Shown in pieces: positions 1 through 7,401 of a stretch of DNA of 64,000 bases. The notes below the pieces were generated by a model. The model was not told where the DNA came from, searched no databases, and saw only the letters and a program-made list of their open reading frames with translations. Positions within the stretch are counted from its first letter, which is position 1; each line of letters starts with the position of its first letter. Source of the DNA: Acidiphilium rubrum (lineage in GTDB: Bacteria > Pseudomonadota > Alphaproteobacteria > Acetobacterales > Acetobacteraceae); the NCBI RefSeq assembly GCF_900156265.1, contig NZ_FTNE01000012.1:57221-121220 (forward strand). Reading direction: 5' to 3'. The translations under genes and the position numbers were made by a program.

Positions 1-5
1 CGCGC

Positions 6-884
6 GTGATGCCTTGGCGCGCCGGTGCCGGCGCTGCGTTCGGGCGGATCGCGCGTTCATCGCCCGGAGTGACCGTTCGCCTCGCTACCGGGCGCCCGGA
101 TGATGCGGTGCATGTCGGTGGTGCCGGATTCGGGATGCGGCGGGCTGAGTCGTTCAGGGGATCGGTTGTGGGGCGCGTGCGGCGCTCTGAATGGTCGTTT
201 GAGAGGTTGCGGACAGGGCGTGCGGGGCCTGGCGTGCCGATTTGGGCTGGGGGTCTGCGGGGACTCCCGCCGGGGCTGATCAGGCGGGCTGAGGTCGCGG
301 CAAAGCTCATGAAGACGGTTCCGCGAAATCTTGCAGGTGGTGCTTCGCCCATTGGTGCCGCGGGAGGGGCTGACAGATTCGTGTGGATTATCCCGCGACG
401 TATTGATGATCGGCTTAGCGGGCGTTGTGCGGCAGCGGGTGTCCGAAAAATCCGGACGGTCCGGCGTATGCTCGCATCACGCCAACCGATGTCGAGATAT
501 GACGTAGCGCCTGAAAGCGGCGGCGTTGTTGTGCGGGCGATGGCGCCGGTGGCGCGGGATCGCGGTGGCCGGTTGGGTGATCAGGGCTTTGATGGGCGCC
601 GGCCGGCGGCGGTCGATCCAACGGTTAGGGTTGATGAGCACCGACGCCGGGTTGTCACCCACCAGGGCGTGGTGGACCGGCGGCTCGACCGGCAGCCGGT
701 GGGGCCGGTCGAGACTAGGGGGCACTTTGGTGAGCGGCTGACCGGGGCGGCGATCGTGCCTGAAGATATGGCGCGGATGGTGCGTGATCTGTTTGCCGAT
801 GAGGCGCGGCGACCGCCTTCGGGCGTGACCGGGTTCGATGGCGCGCTTTCGCCGATATTTCCGGGACGCAAACCGGGGTTTTGA
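6..884 (+). CDS. Arginine-rich phage gene, probably the 3' part of a longer reading frame
   Basis: This frame is open to the left edge of the window, so the GTG at its start may be internal. It ends 15 bases before a gpU-like gene. The product is very rich in Arg, Gly and Val, with no recognisable domain. The last 45 residues (from about PEDMARMVRDLF to SPIFPGRKPGF) look the most protein-like. In P2-type order the gene before gpU is the tail tape measure gpT, so a tape-measure C-terminus is possible, but the middle of the frame does not look like one. A non-coding frame or a frameshifted gene remains possible. Confidence 0.35.
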   Translation: MMPWRAGAGAAFGRIARSSPGVTVRLATGRPDDAVHVGGAGFGMRRAESFRGSVVGRVRRSEWSFERLRTGRAGPGVPIWAGGLRGLPPGLIRRAEVAAKLMKTVPRNLAGGASPIGAAGGADRFVWIIPRRIDDRLSGRCAAAGVRKIRTVRRMLASRQPMSRYDVAPESGGVVVRAMAPVARDRGGRLGDQGFDGRRPAAVDPTVRVDEHRRRVVTHQGVVDRRLDRQPVGPVETRGHFGERLTGAAIVPEDMARMVRDLFADEARRPPSGVTGFDGALSPIFPGRKPGF

Positions 885-899
885 GATCAGGAGTCTGGC

Positions 900-1586
900 A
901 TGACGTCGGTTGCGGTGACGCTTGGTGGTGTCGCATTTCGGGATTTCGAGGTGCCGGCCGAGATCAAGTTTGGCGGTACGCAGCGGTTGGCGGTGCATCA
1001 GCCGGTTGGTGGTGGCCGCGTAGTGGATGTGCTCGGTGCGGCGGCGGGTGAGATTACGTTCGGCGGGACATTTTCCGGACCGGATGCGGCGTTGCGGGCG
1101 CAAGCGCTGGATGTGGCGCTGAACATCGGCGCGACCCTGCCGCTCGCATGGGACGGATTTGCGTTTAGCGTGGTGATCACCGCCTTCACTGCGACGTATC
1201 AGAAGCCTTGGTGGATCCCTTTTCAGATCACCTTGTTGTCCGTCGAGAATCTGGTGACGGCGATACCCTCTGCGCTGGCGCAGGCCGGGCTTGATATTGC
1301 CAGTGCGGCCGGGTTCGGTGGCTTAAGTGGTGTTTCGCTGGCCGGTGTTTCCGCCGGCAGTTCTGCCGGTATCGCGGCGGGCCAGGCGAGCCTTGCGGAG
1401 GCGGTGAGCGGGGCTGGATCGGTGCTGAGCGCGGCAACGACTCTTTTTTCAGGAGGGGTAGGTGCCGCGCAGCCGATCGGGGCCTTGGCCGCTCTGGGGG
1501 CGGCATCATCGACGCTGGCCGGTGCCGCGGCGGCGCAGGCCTACCTGGGACGAGCTGCGGCAAATGTCGGACTGGGGGCGTTATGA
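900..1586 (+). CDS. P2 gpU-like phage tail protein
   Basis: A 228-residue protein whose first 120 residues follow the layout of P2 gpU tail proteins: a short strand-rich start, a 'GxxxGEITFGGTF' strand (about residues 50-60), a helix carrying 'ALRAQALDVAL', then 'LPLAWDGFAFSVVITAF' and a closing 'WIPFQITLLSVEN' strand. GpU-type proteins cap the tail tube in contractile phages. The C-terminal 100 residues are Ala/Gly/Ser-rich, low complexity and longer than in P2 gpU (about 160 residues). A CAGGAG ribosome site sits 7 bases before the ATG. It overlaps the LysM gene by 4 bases (ATGA). The family call rests on pattern and gene order, not on a search. Confidence 0.6.
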   Translation: MTSVAVTLGGVAFRDFEVPAEIKFGGTQRLAVHQPVGGGRVVDVLGAAAGEITFGGTFSGPDAALRAQALDVALNIGATLPLAWDGFAFSVVITAFTATYQKPWWIPFQITLLSVENLVTAIPSALAQAGLDIASAAGFGGLSGVSLAGVSAGSSAGIAAGQASLAEAVSGAGSVLSAATTLFSGGVGAAQPIGALAALGAASSTLAGAAAAQAYLGRAAANVGLGAL

Positions 1587-1774
1587 GCGAAACCATGGTG
1601 ACGGTGGTCGGTGGTAATCTATTCGCGATTGCAGCGCAGTATCTGGGTGATGCCACGCAGTGGATTCGGATTGCACAGGCGAATGGTCTGCGCGACCCGG
1701 TGTTGAGCGGTGTGGTGACCTTGGCGCTGCCCCCGGTTGATCCACAGGCAACGGGTGGTGTGCCGAATGTCTGA
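1583..1774 (+). CDS. LysM-like tail protein (P2 gpX-like)
   Basis: A 63-residue protein that is essentially one LysM-like fold: 'VTVVGGNLFAIAAQYLGDATQWIRI' followed by 'AQANGL' and a closing 'GVVTLALPP' strand. Its size matches P2 gpX (67 residues). Such small LysM proteins sit at the tail tube/baseplate junction. It overlaps both neighbours by a few bases, showing tight translational coupling with the gpU-like and hub genes. Confidence 0.8.
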   Translation: MSETMVTVVGGNLFAIAAQYLGDATQWIRIAQANGLRDPVLSGVVTLALPPVDPQATGGVPNV

Positions 1775-2792
1775 CACGCTTGCATCGGCGGTTATGGCGC
1801 GTCCGGTATCGCTGGCGGTGGCGATTGATGGGGCGCCGGTTGCTGGGGTCGAACGGCTGGAACTTTTGCAGTGCGGGCATTTCGCGGCTGATCGGTTTCG
1901 GGTGATGCTCGCTGCCGGTGCGGCGCCGGGCGGAGCAGCGGCGTTTGCCGGATTGCAGGCAGGGACCGTAACGATTGCGATCGGGCTGGGTGGTGGGGTT
2001 GTATCGGGCGATCCCATACTGACCGGGCAGCTCGATAATGTCGCGGTGGATTTCGGAGCCGGGCAGATCGTGCTCTCGGGACGTGATCTGTCGGCGCGAC
2101 TGATCGACACCGAGGTCGGCCAGAGCTTTGCCAATCAGACCGCCAGCCAGATTGCCGAGGCGTTCGCGGCGGACGCGGGCTTGGCAGCGAACGTCACCGC
2201 TACGAGCACGCCGGTTGGGCAGTATTACGAGTTGGCGCATATGCGGACCGCCCTGGGTATGCACACGCGGCATGCGACGCGGTGGGACTTGCTCGCCGGA
2301 TTGGCGGCGGTCGAGCAGTATTCGTTATCCGTGATCGGGACCGTGCTGAATTTCGGGCCACCCGCACCGGCGCCAACCTCGTTGGTGGTGTTCGGGCGTG
2401 ATTTGCTGACGCTGGTGGTGGATCGCGCTCTGGGCCTAGTGGCGCCTCCGGTGACCGTGACAAGCTGGAATCCCAAATTGAAGCGACGCTTTTCCAACAC
2501 GGTCGGGTCCTCTGGCGGCACCGCCGCCGGTGGCGTGACGCTCCTGCGGCCTAATCTCACGCAGGCGGAGGTGGATCGGGAAGCGGCGGCGCGGCATGCG
2601 GCGCTGGCGGCCCAGGCGGTGTTGCTGCGGGCAAGCATGCCGGGGGAACTGACGATGGTGCCGGACAGCGTATTTGCCTTGCAGGGGACCGGGACGGTGT
2701 TCGACGCGTCGTATGTGGTGCGGACCATCGAGCGGAGTGTCGATATTCGGCAGGGATTCGTGCAGCGCTTTGAAGCGTTGCAGGTGGCATGA
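1767..2792 (+). CDS. Phage late-control gpD / baseplate hub protein
   Basis: A 341-residue protein, gpD/T4 gp27-like hub type. The N-terminal barrel begins 'PVSLAVAIDGAPVAGVERLELLQC'. A middle part carries 'LSGRDLSARLIDTEVGQSF' and 'QTASQIAEAFAADAGL', typical of the hub's second barrel. The C-terminus has 'VPDSVFALQGTGTVFDASYVV' and 'VDIRQGFVQRFEAL', the usual gpD ending. The start ATG at 1767 overlaps the LysM stop, and the stop overlaps the gpV start (ATGA). The hub joins tail tube and spike. Family and position agree well. Confidence 0.85.
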   Translation: MSDTLASAVMARPVSLAVAIDGAPVAGVERLELLQCGHFAADRFRVMLAAGAAPGGAAAFAGLQAGTVTIAIGLGGGVVSGDPILTGQLDNVAVDFGAGQIVLSGRDLSARLIDTEVGQSFANQTASQIAEAFAADAGLAANVTATSTPVGQYYELAHMRTALGMHTRHATRWDLLAGLAAVEQYSLSVIGTVLNFGPPAPAPTSLVVFGRDLLTLVVDRALGLVAPPVTVTSWNPKLKRRFSNTVGSSGGTAAGGVTLLRPNLTQAEVDREAAARHAALAAQAVLLRASMPGELTMVPDSVFALQGTGTVFDASYVVRTIERSVDIRQGFVQRFEALQVA

Positions 2793-3337
2793 TGGATGGG
2801 TTCTGGAATGCCGTGAAGGCGCGGGCGGCGGCGTTGGATGGGATGAGCGGTCAGGCGCGGTTTGGCATCGTCGCGAGTTTCGATGCATCGGCTTACGCCG
2901 CGCGGGTGATGCTGCAGCCGGAGAATGCACTATCCGGGTGGCTTCCGGTGCTCAGCTCATGGATTGGTGCTGGCTGGGGGATGGCGGCGCCATTGTCGCC
3001 GGGGGATCAGGTTATGGTGCTCGGGCAGGAGGGCGATGCTGAGCAGGCGGTGGTGATCGGGCGCGTATGGTCGAATGCCGAGCCGACGCCGGGGGCACCG
3101 GTAGGCGAGTTCTGGTTGGTGCATCAGACCGGGTCGTTCATCAAACTGAAGAATGACGGCACGATAACGTTGCAAGCGAGCACGGTTTCGATCCAGGGGG
3201 ATTTGATGGTGAGTGGCGAGATTTCCGATCTGGCGGGTGCGCATGGTACTGTCGATCGTCTGCGCCAGGCATATGACCGGCACGTGCATGCCGATCCGCA
3301 GGGTGGGCAGACCGGTGTGCCATCGGTGGTGGTGTGA
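2789..3337 (+). CDS. Baseplate assembly protein V (spike, gpV-like)
   Basis: A 182-residue gpV-type central spike. The N-terminal OB-fold spans roughly residues 15-105 and includes 'ARFGIVASFDASAYAARVML' and 'PLSPGDQVMVLGQEGD..QAVVIGRVW'. It is followed by a short beta-helix stem with 'IKLKNDGTITLQASTVSIQGDLMVSGEIS'. The end carries 'YDRHVHADPQGG'; in P2/phi92-type spikes an H-x-H here binds a metal ion at the membrane-piercing tip. The length is close to P2 gpV (211). Four-base overlap with the hub gene. Confidence 0.9.
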   Translation: MMDGFWNAVKARAAALDGMSGQARFGIVASFDASAYAARVMLQPENALSGWLPVLSSWIGAGWGMAAPLSPGDQVMVLGQEGDAEQAVVIGRVWSNAEPTPGAPVGEFWLVHQTGSFIKLKNDGTITLQASTVSIQGDLMVSGEISDLAGAHGTVDRLRQAYDRHVHADPQGGQTGVPSVVV

Positions 3338-3699
3338 TGGCGGATGCGGCATTGGTATTTGGCGGTGATCTGGCCATCGGGGTGTCGGGTGATCTGGCGC
3401 TTGCCGGCGGGTCCGGCTTGACCGAGCAGCGGGTTTTACGACGGCTCTTGACCAATCCTGGTGATTATATCTGGCAGTTATCCTACGGTGCCGGGTTGGG
3501 TCAGTTTGTCGGTGTGGCCGGGGCGGCGGGCGCAGTTGGTGCGGTGACGCGCGCACAGCTTCTGGCAGAGGCCCGCGTTGCGCAATCGCCTTTGCCGCAG
3601 ATTGCGGTCGAGCAGACCGGTACCTCGGGAATTGCGCTTACGATTGCGTATCAGGACGCGATGACCGGTCAGGCGACCGCGCTGACCTTGCCCGTCTGA
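3337..3699 (+). CDS. Baseplate wedge protein gpW / gp25 family
   Basis: A 120-residue gp25-like protein. The key region 'QRVLRRLLTNPGDYIWQLSYGAGLGQFVG' (about residues 30-58) matches the family's 'R.L.T..G.....p.yG..l' core. A C-terminal strand pair 'IALTIAYQDAMTGQATALTLPV' is also typical. The ATG at 3337 overlaps the gpV stop; a GTG one codon upstream is an alternative start. The product belongs to the baseplate wedge next to gpJ and gpI. Confidence 0.85.
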   Translation: MADAALVFGGDLAIGVSGDLALAGGSGLTEQRVLRRLLTNPGDYIWQLSYGAGLGQFVGVAGAAGAVGAVTRAQLLAEARVAQSPLPQIAVEQTGTSGIALTIAYQDAMTGQATALTLPV

Positions 3700-3773
3700 T
3701 ATCGAGTTTGGGTTGAGGCGTTTGGGCGGCCTTGCTCGCGGAAACGGCTGTTTCCGGATTTAGAGGATATTTC

Positions 3774-4898
3774 ATGCCATTATCGTTACAGAATTTCACC
3801 GCGATGGTGGAGCAGATGGCGGCTGCCGTGCAGGGGGCCGCGACGCAGGTGCTGGATCTGACTGTTGGCTCGGTCTTGCGCGCGATTCTGGAGGCGAATG
3901 CGTCGCTCGGATTGTGGCTGCAATGGTTGATCGTCGAGGTTTTGCAGACGACGCGATTGGCGACCAGCAGCGGCACCGATTGCGATAGTTTCGGGGCAGA
4001 TTTCGGGTTCGTGCGATTACCGGCCTCGACGGCGGGGGGCGTTGTTACATTCGGCCGGTTTGCACCCGTGCTATCGGCTTTTGTGCCGGTTGGGACGACG
4101 GTGATGACCAGCGATGGCAGCCAGAGTTTCACTGTCAGCGCGGATACGAGCAACCCGGCCTATAGTGCTGGCTCGGGCGGTTATGGGCTCGCAGCGGGCA
4201 TTGCCTCGATCGATTTGCCGGTAGTGGCCGTGGTGGCGGGGGCGGCGGGCGATGTCTTGGCGGGGACGATTGGGCTACTGACGAGCGCTATCCCCGGGAT
4301 CGATACCGTGAGCAACGCGGCACCGATGACCGGCGGGTTGGATGCGGAGAGCGATGCGGCGTTCAAGGCCAGGTTCGGCAATTATCTGGCCAGTTTGTCA
4401 CGCGCGACGCCAGATGCGATCGAGGAGAGTGTGGCTGGTGTGCAGCAGGGATTGTCGGTTTCGGTTGCCGAGAACGTCGATCAGACGGGTGCCGTGAGCA
4501 TGGGCAGTTTTGTCGTCACGGTCGATAACGGGACCGGGGCACCGCCGGCCGGTTTGTTGGCGAGCATCGCTGCGGCGGTGAACGCAGTGCGGCCGGTAGG
4601 TACCCGGTTTGCGGTGCAGGGTCCGGTGGTTGTTAACGCCGATGTATCGATGACACTGACGTTGGCGCCGGGGGCGCAGGCGCCGGTGGTGATTGCGGCG
4701 GTGAGTGATGCGATTTCCGCCTATATCGAGTCGTTGCCGGTGGGCGCCGGGTTGCCCTACTCGCGGCTTGCACAGATCGCCTATGACGCGTCGAGTGCTG
4801 TGGTCAATGTGACCGACACGGTCTTGAACGGCACCACGGCCGATTTGGTACCGCCGTTGTTTGGTGCCGTGCGGGTCGGTACGGTTAGCGTGGCCTGA
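3774..4898 (+). CDS. Baseplate protein gpJ
   Basis: A 374-residue gpJ-type baseplate wedge protein. 'VGSVLRAILEANASLGLWLQWLIVEVLQTT' (about residues 30-60), then 'GTDCDSFGADFGFVRLPASTAGG', and 'GLDAESDAAFKARFGNYLASLSRATPDAIEESV' are the standard gpJ signatures. I chose ATG 3774 because AGAGGA lies 7 bases upstream; an upstream in-frame start at 3732 would add 14 unlikely residues. The 5' leader holds a small perfect hairpin at 3740-3755 (GGAAAC / GTTTCC, 4-base loop). Confidence 0.88.
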   Translation: MPLSLQNFTAMVEQMAAAVQGAATQVLDLTVGSVLRAILEANASLGLWLQWLIVEVLQTTRLATSSGTDCDSFGADFGFVRLPASTAGGVVTFGRFAPVLSAFVPVGTTVMTSDGSQSFTVSADTSNPAYSAGSGGYGLAAGIASIDLPVVAVVAGAAGDVLAGTIGLLTSAIPGIDTVSNAAPMTGGLDAESDAAFKARFGNYLASLSRATPDAIEESVAGVQQGLSVSVAENVDQTGAVSMGSFVVTVDNGTGAPPAGLLASIAAAVNAVRPVGTRFAVQGPVVVNADVSMTLTLAPGAQAPVVIAAVSDAISAYIESLPVGAGLPYSRLAQIAYDASSAVVNVTDTVLNGTTADLVPPLFGAVRVGTVSVA

Positions 4899-4901
4899 GC
4901 G

Positions 4902-5579
4902 ATGAGCGGATCACAGGTTCCGTCCGGTAGTTCGGCCGACATGCTAGCGCGGCTGAAGGCAGTCTTGCCGACACGATGGTTTGCAGATGCCACGCCGGTG
5001 CTCGATGCCGTGCTCGGGGGCGTCGCGGCGGTGTGGGCGGCTTTATATGCGCTGATCGGGTTCGCTGCGTTGCAGACGCGGATTGCGACCGCGAGCGGAC
5101 CATTTTTGGATATTGCGGCGCAGGATTATTTTGGTACCGCATTGACCAGACGGGCGGGTGAGACCGATGCTGCGTTCAGTGCGCGGATCAGGTCGAATCT
5201 GTTGGCACCGCGCGCGACCCGGGATGCGCTGATTGCGGCACTGATTGTCGAGACGGGTCGGGTTCCGGTGGTATTCGAGCCGTTTAACACCGGGGATACC
5301 GGTGGTTATTCAAGTAACACGCTCGGCTACAACGCCATGGGCGGCTACGGAAGCCTGATGTTGCCGTATCAATGCTTCGTGACGGCGTACCGGCCGGTTG
5401 TCACGGCGTCCGGGAATAATGGTGGCTACAATTTTGGACCAGGGGGTTACGCGACCGCGCCGATGGCGTGGAGCGATCTGGCCGATGACCCGGGCTTGAT
5501 CACCGATGCCGAGATCTATGCCGCCATTGTCGGGGTGCTGCCGGTGAACGGCGTTGCGTGGACCCGGCTTTCCGACTGA
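4902..5579 (+). CDS. Tail protein gpI-like (baseplate wedge tip)
   Basis: A 225-residue protein three bases after gpJ, the position of P2 gpI / Mu gp48. Early residues 'MLARLKAVLPTRWFAD..PVLDAVLGGVAAVWAALYALI' and 'SGPFLDIAAQDYFGTALTRRAGETDAAFSARI' fit this family. The second half has 'FEPFNTGDTGGYSS' and several Gly/Tyr/Asn-rich turns ('GYNAMGGYGS', 'NGGYNFGPGGY') typical of tail proteins that hold fibres. The role as fibre-attachment wedge protein is inferred from order. Confidence 0.75.
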   Translation: MSGSQVPSGSSADMLARLKAVLPTRWFADATPVLDAVLGGVAAVWAALYALIGFAALQTRIATASGPFLDIAAQDYFGTALTRRAGETDAAFSARIRSNLLAPRATRDALIAALIVETGRVPVVFEPFNTGDTGGYSSNTLGYNAMGGYGSLMLPYQCFVTAYRPVVTASGNNGGYNFGPGGYATAPMAWSDLADDPGLITDAEIYAAIVGVLPVNGVAWTRLSD

Positions 5580-5627
5580 GCGGGCGTGGCTTCTGAAACG
5601 TTTTTGTTGTCAATCAAGGGATATTTC

Positions 5628-6884
5628 ATGGATCGCACGATCGTCTATCCGGGCGCCATTCCGCTCGACACGGATATTCTGAATATCAATCGTAACGTGC
5701 TCGTTGGCATCGGTGCGCTGAACGCGGCGGTGTTTGGCACCGGCGTCGTCGCCGATGGGCTGGCCTGTTCACCGACTGTGCCAGCCTCATTGACGGTGAC
5801 GGTCGCGCCTGGTTCGATCACCCAGTATGGGCCGGTGGACGCCAATGGTTATGGTAGCCTGACGGCGGATGTGGCGGAACAGACGGTCAAGACAGGGATC
5901 AACCTCGATCCTGTGACGTTCACGCTTGCGGCGCCGAGCAGTTCGGGCCAGTCGGTCAATTATCTGATCGAGGCGACGTTTTCCGAAGTCGACACTGTGC
6001 CTGTGGTGCTGCCATATGTGAATGCCGCCAATCCTGCCGTGCCGTACTCCGGGCCAAATAATTCCGGTGGGGCGCAGGATACCGTGCGGATCGAGCGCGT
6101 GCAGTTGCAGGTCAAGCCCGGTGCCGCGGCGGGCGCCGGGACGCAGACGACGCCCGCGGTCGATGCGGGATGGGTTGGGTTGTATGTGGTTACGGTCAAT
6201 TACGGACAGAGCGCGATCACGGCCGCGGATATCGTGACGATGCCGACCGCGCCGTTTCTGAGCTTCAAATTACCACAGCTGCGTCCTGGTTTTTCTGCGA
6301 TCCAGGTTTTTGAATCATCCGGCAGTTTCGTGGTTCCGGCGGGTGTTTCGCAGGTGAAGGTTACGGCGATCGGCGGTGGTGGTGCTGCGGGGTATCACGC
6401 GACTTTGCCCGGTGGCGGCGGCGGCCAGGGTGGCACGGCGATCGATGTGATCGGTGGTTTGGTGCCCGGGCAGGTGATTGCGGTGGGTGTTGGTTCGGGC
6501 GGGGTCCCGCCGAGTAGCGCGGGCGATGGCGGCGCCGGCGGGACCTCGAGCTTCGGCGCTTATTTGTCCGCGTCAGGCGGGGGCGGCGGGCAGGGCGGGA
6601 CGACGGCGCTGTTTGCAACCGCCGGCGGTGCTGGCGGCATGGGTCGGGGCGCGCGGATCGTTCAGGCTGGGGCGATGGGCTGTGATGGCATCACGATCGC
6701 ATCCCGGGGAGGTGATGGTGGTGGCGACGGTCGGGGTCGGGGTGCCAGTGGGCCGGTTGCCGGATTCGCGGCGACCGGATTTGGCGGCGGCGGCGGCGGC
6801 GGCGGTACCACCACTTCGACCAGTAATTCGGTTGGAAGCCCTGGTGGTGCCGGCGCGCCGGGTCGCGTGATCGTCGAATATTGA
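5628..6884 (+). CDS. Glycine-rich tail fibre protein
   Basis: A 418-residue protein following gpI, where P2 places fibre gene H. The N-terminal 220 residues ('DRTIVYPGAIPLDTDILNIN', later 'GWVGLYVVTVNYGQSAI') look like a structural adaptor domain. From about residue 235 ('FESSGSFVVPAGVSQVKVTAIGGGGA') comes a glycine-rich domain of repeated GGG/GxGG runs ending 'GGAGAPGRVIVEY', the typical receptor-facing glycine-rich module. Start ATG 5628 is preceded by AAGGGATATTTC, nearly the same leader as gpJ. No enzymatic motif is visible. Confidence 0.75.
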   Translation: MDRTIVYPGAIPLDTDILNINRNVLVGIGALNAAVFGTGVVADGLACSPTVPASLTVTVAPGSITQYGPVDANGYGSLTADVAEQTVKTGINLDPVTFTLAAPSSSGQSVNYLIEATFSEVDTVPVVLPYVNAANPAVPYSGPNNSGGAQDTVRIERVQLQVKPGAAAGAGTQTTPAVDAGWVGLYVVTVNYGQSAITAADIVTMPTAPFLSFKLPQLRPGFSAIQVFESSGSFVVPAGVSQVKVTAIGGGGAAGYHATLPGGGGGQGGTAIDVIGGLVPGQVIAVGVGSGGVPPSSAGDGGAGGTSSFGAYLSASGGGGGQGGTTALFATAGGAGGMGRGARIVQAGAMGCDGITIASRGGDGGGDGRGRGASGPVAGFAATGFGGGGGGGGTTTSTSNSVGSPGGAGAPGRVIVEY

Positions 6885-6899
6885 GCGGGATCAGGCATC

Positions 6900-7391
6900 A
6901 TGAGTGGAACGACAACGCAGATCGGCCATGCCTGGCAGGTCTCATCGGCGCGGCTGATCGAAATCGAGGGTTTTATTCCCACCCCGCGCGGGCTTGCCTT
7001 GCTACCGCCACAGCCTTTGACGTGGCCGGAGAAGGATCCGGGCGATACGTTGGACTATGTATTCGAGATCGCGCCGGCGCTAACCGGCAATCCCGGCGAT
7101 ACGATTGCGACCATGAGCGTCGCGATCTCACCCGCCAATCCCGGTGATCTGACCCTCGCGTCGGCCGCCGCGGATGGAACGCGGGCTATCCTGTGGCTGA
7201 GCGGCGGCCAACCAGGCACTGACTACACCGTGACAATCGGGATTTCGACGGTGTGTGGGCGGAGCCTCGCGCGCAGCATTGCATTGCCGGTCGTTGCGCT
7301 TGCTTCGGTACCGGCACCGCCGACGGCAATTACCACGCTGGGCGGCGTGCCGCTGACCAGCCCCTCCGGCCAGCCGATTACTGCGGATTGA
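6900..7391 (+). CDS. Probable fibre-to-tail adaptor protein
   Basis: A 163-residue protein between two fibre genes, with 15-base and 10-base gaps. Residues 40-135 read as an Ig-like beta sandwich: 'DPGDTLDYVFEIAPALTGNPGDTIATMSVAIS', then 'TRAILWLSGGQPGTDYTVTIGISTVCGRSLARSIALPV'. This layout, with 'W.sGG..Gt.Y.vt..i.T..Gr', is that of phage fibre-tail adaptor proteins. It has no signal peptide or membrane segment. The function is inferred from fold pattern and place. Confidence 0.6.
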   Translation: MSGTTTQIGHAWQVSSARLIEIEGFIPTPRGLALLPPQPLTWPEKDPGDTLDYVFEIAPALTGNPGDTIATMSVAISPANPGDLTLASAAADGTRAILWLSGGQPGTDYTVTIGISTVCGRSLARSIALPVVALASVPAPPTAITTLGGVPLTSPSGQPITAD

Positions 7392-7401
7392 AGGAGCATA
7401 C

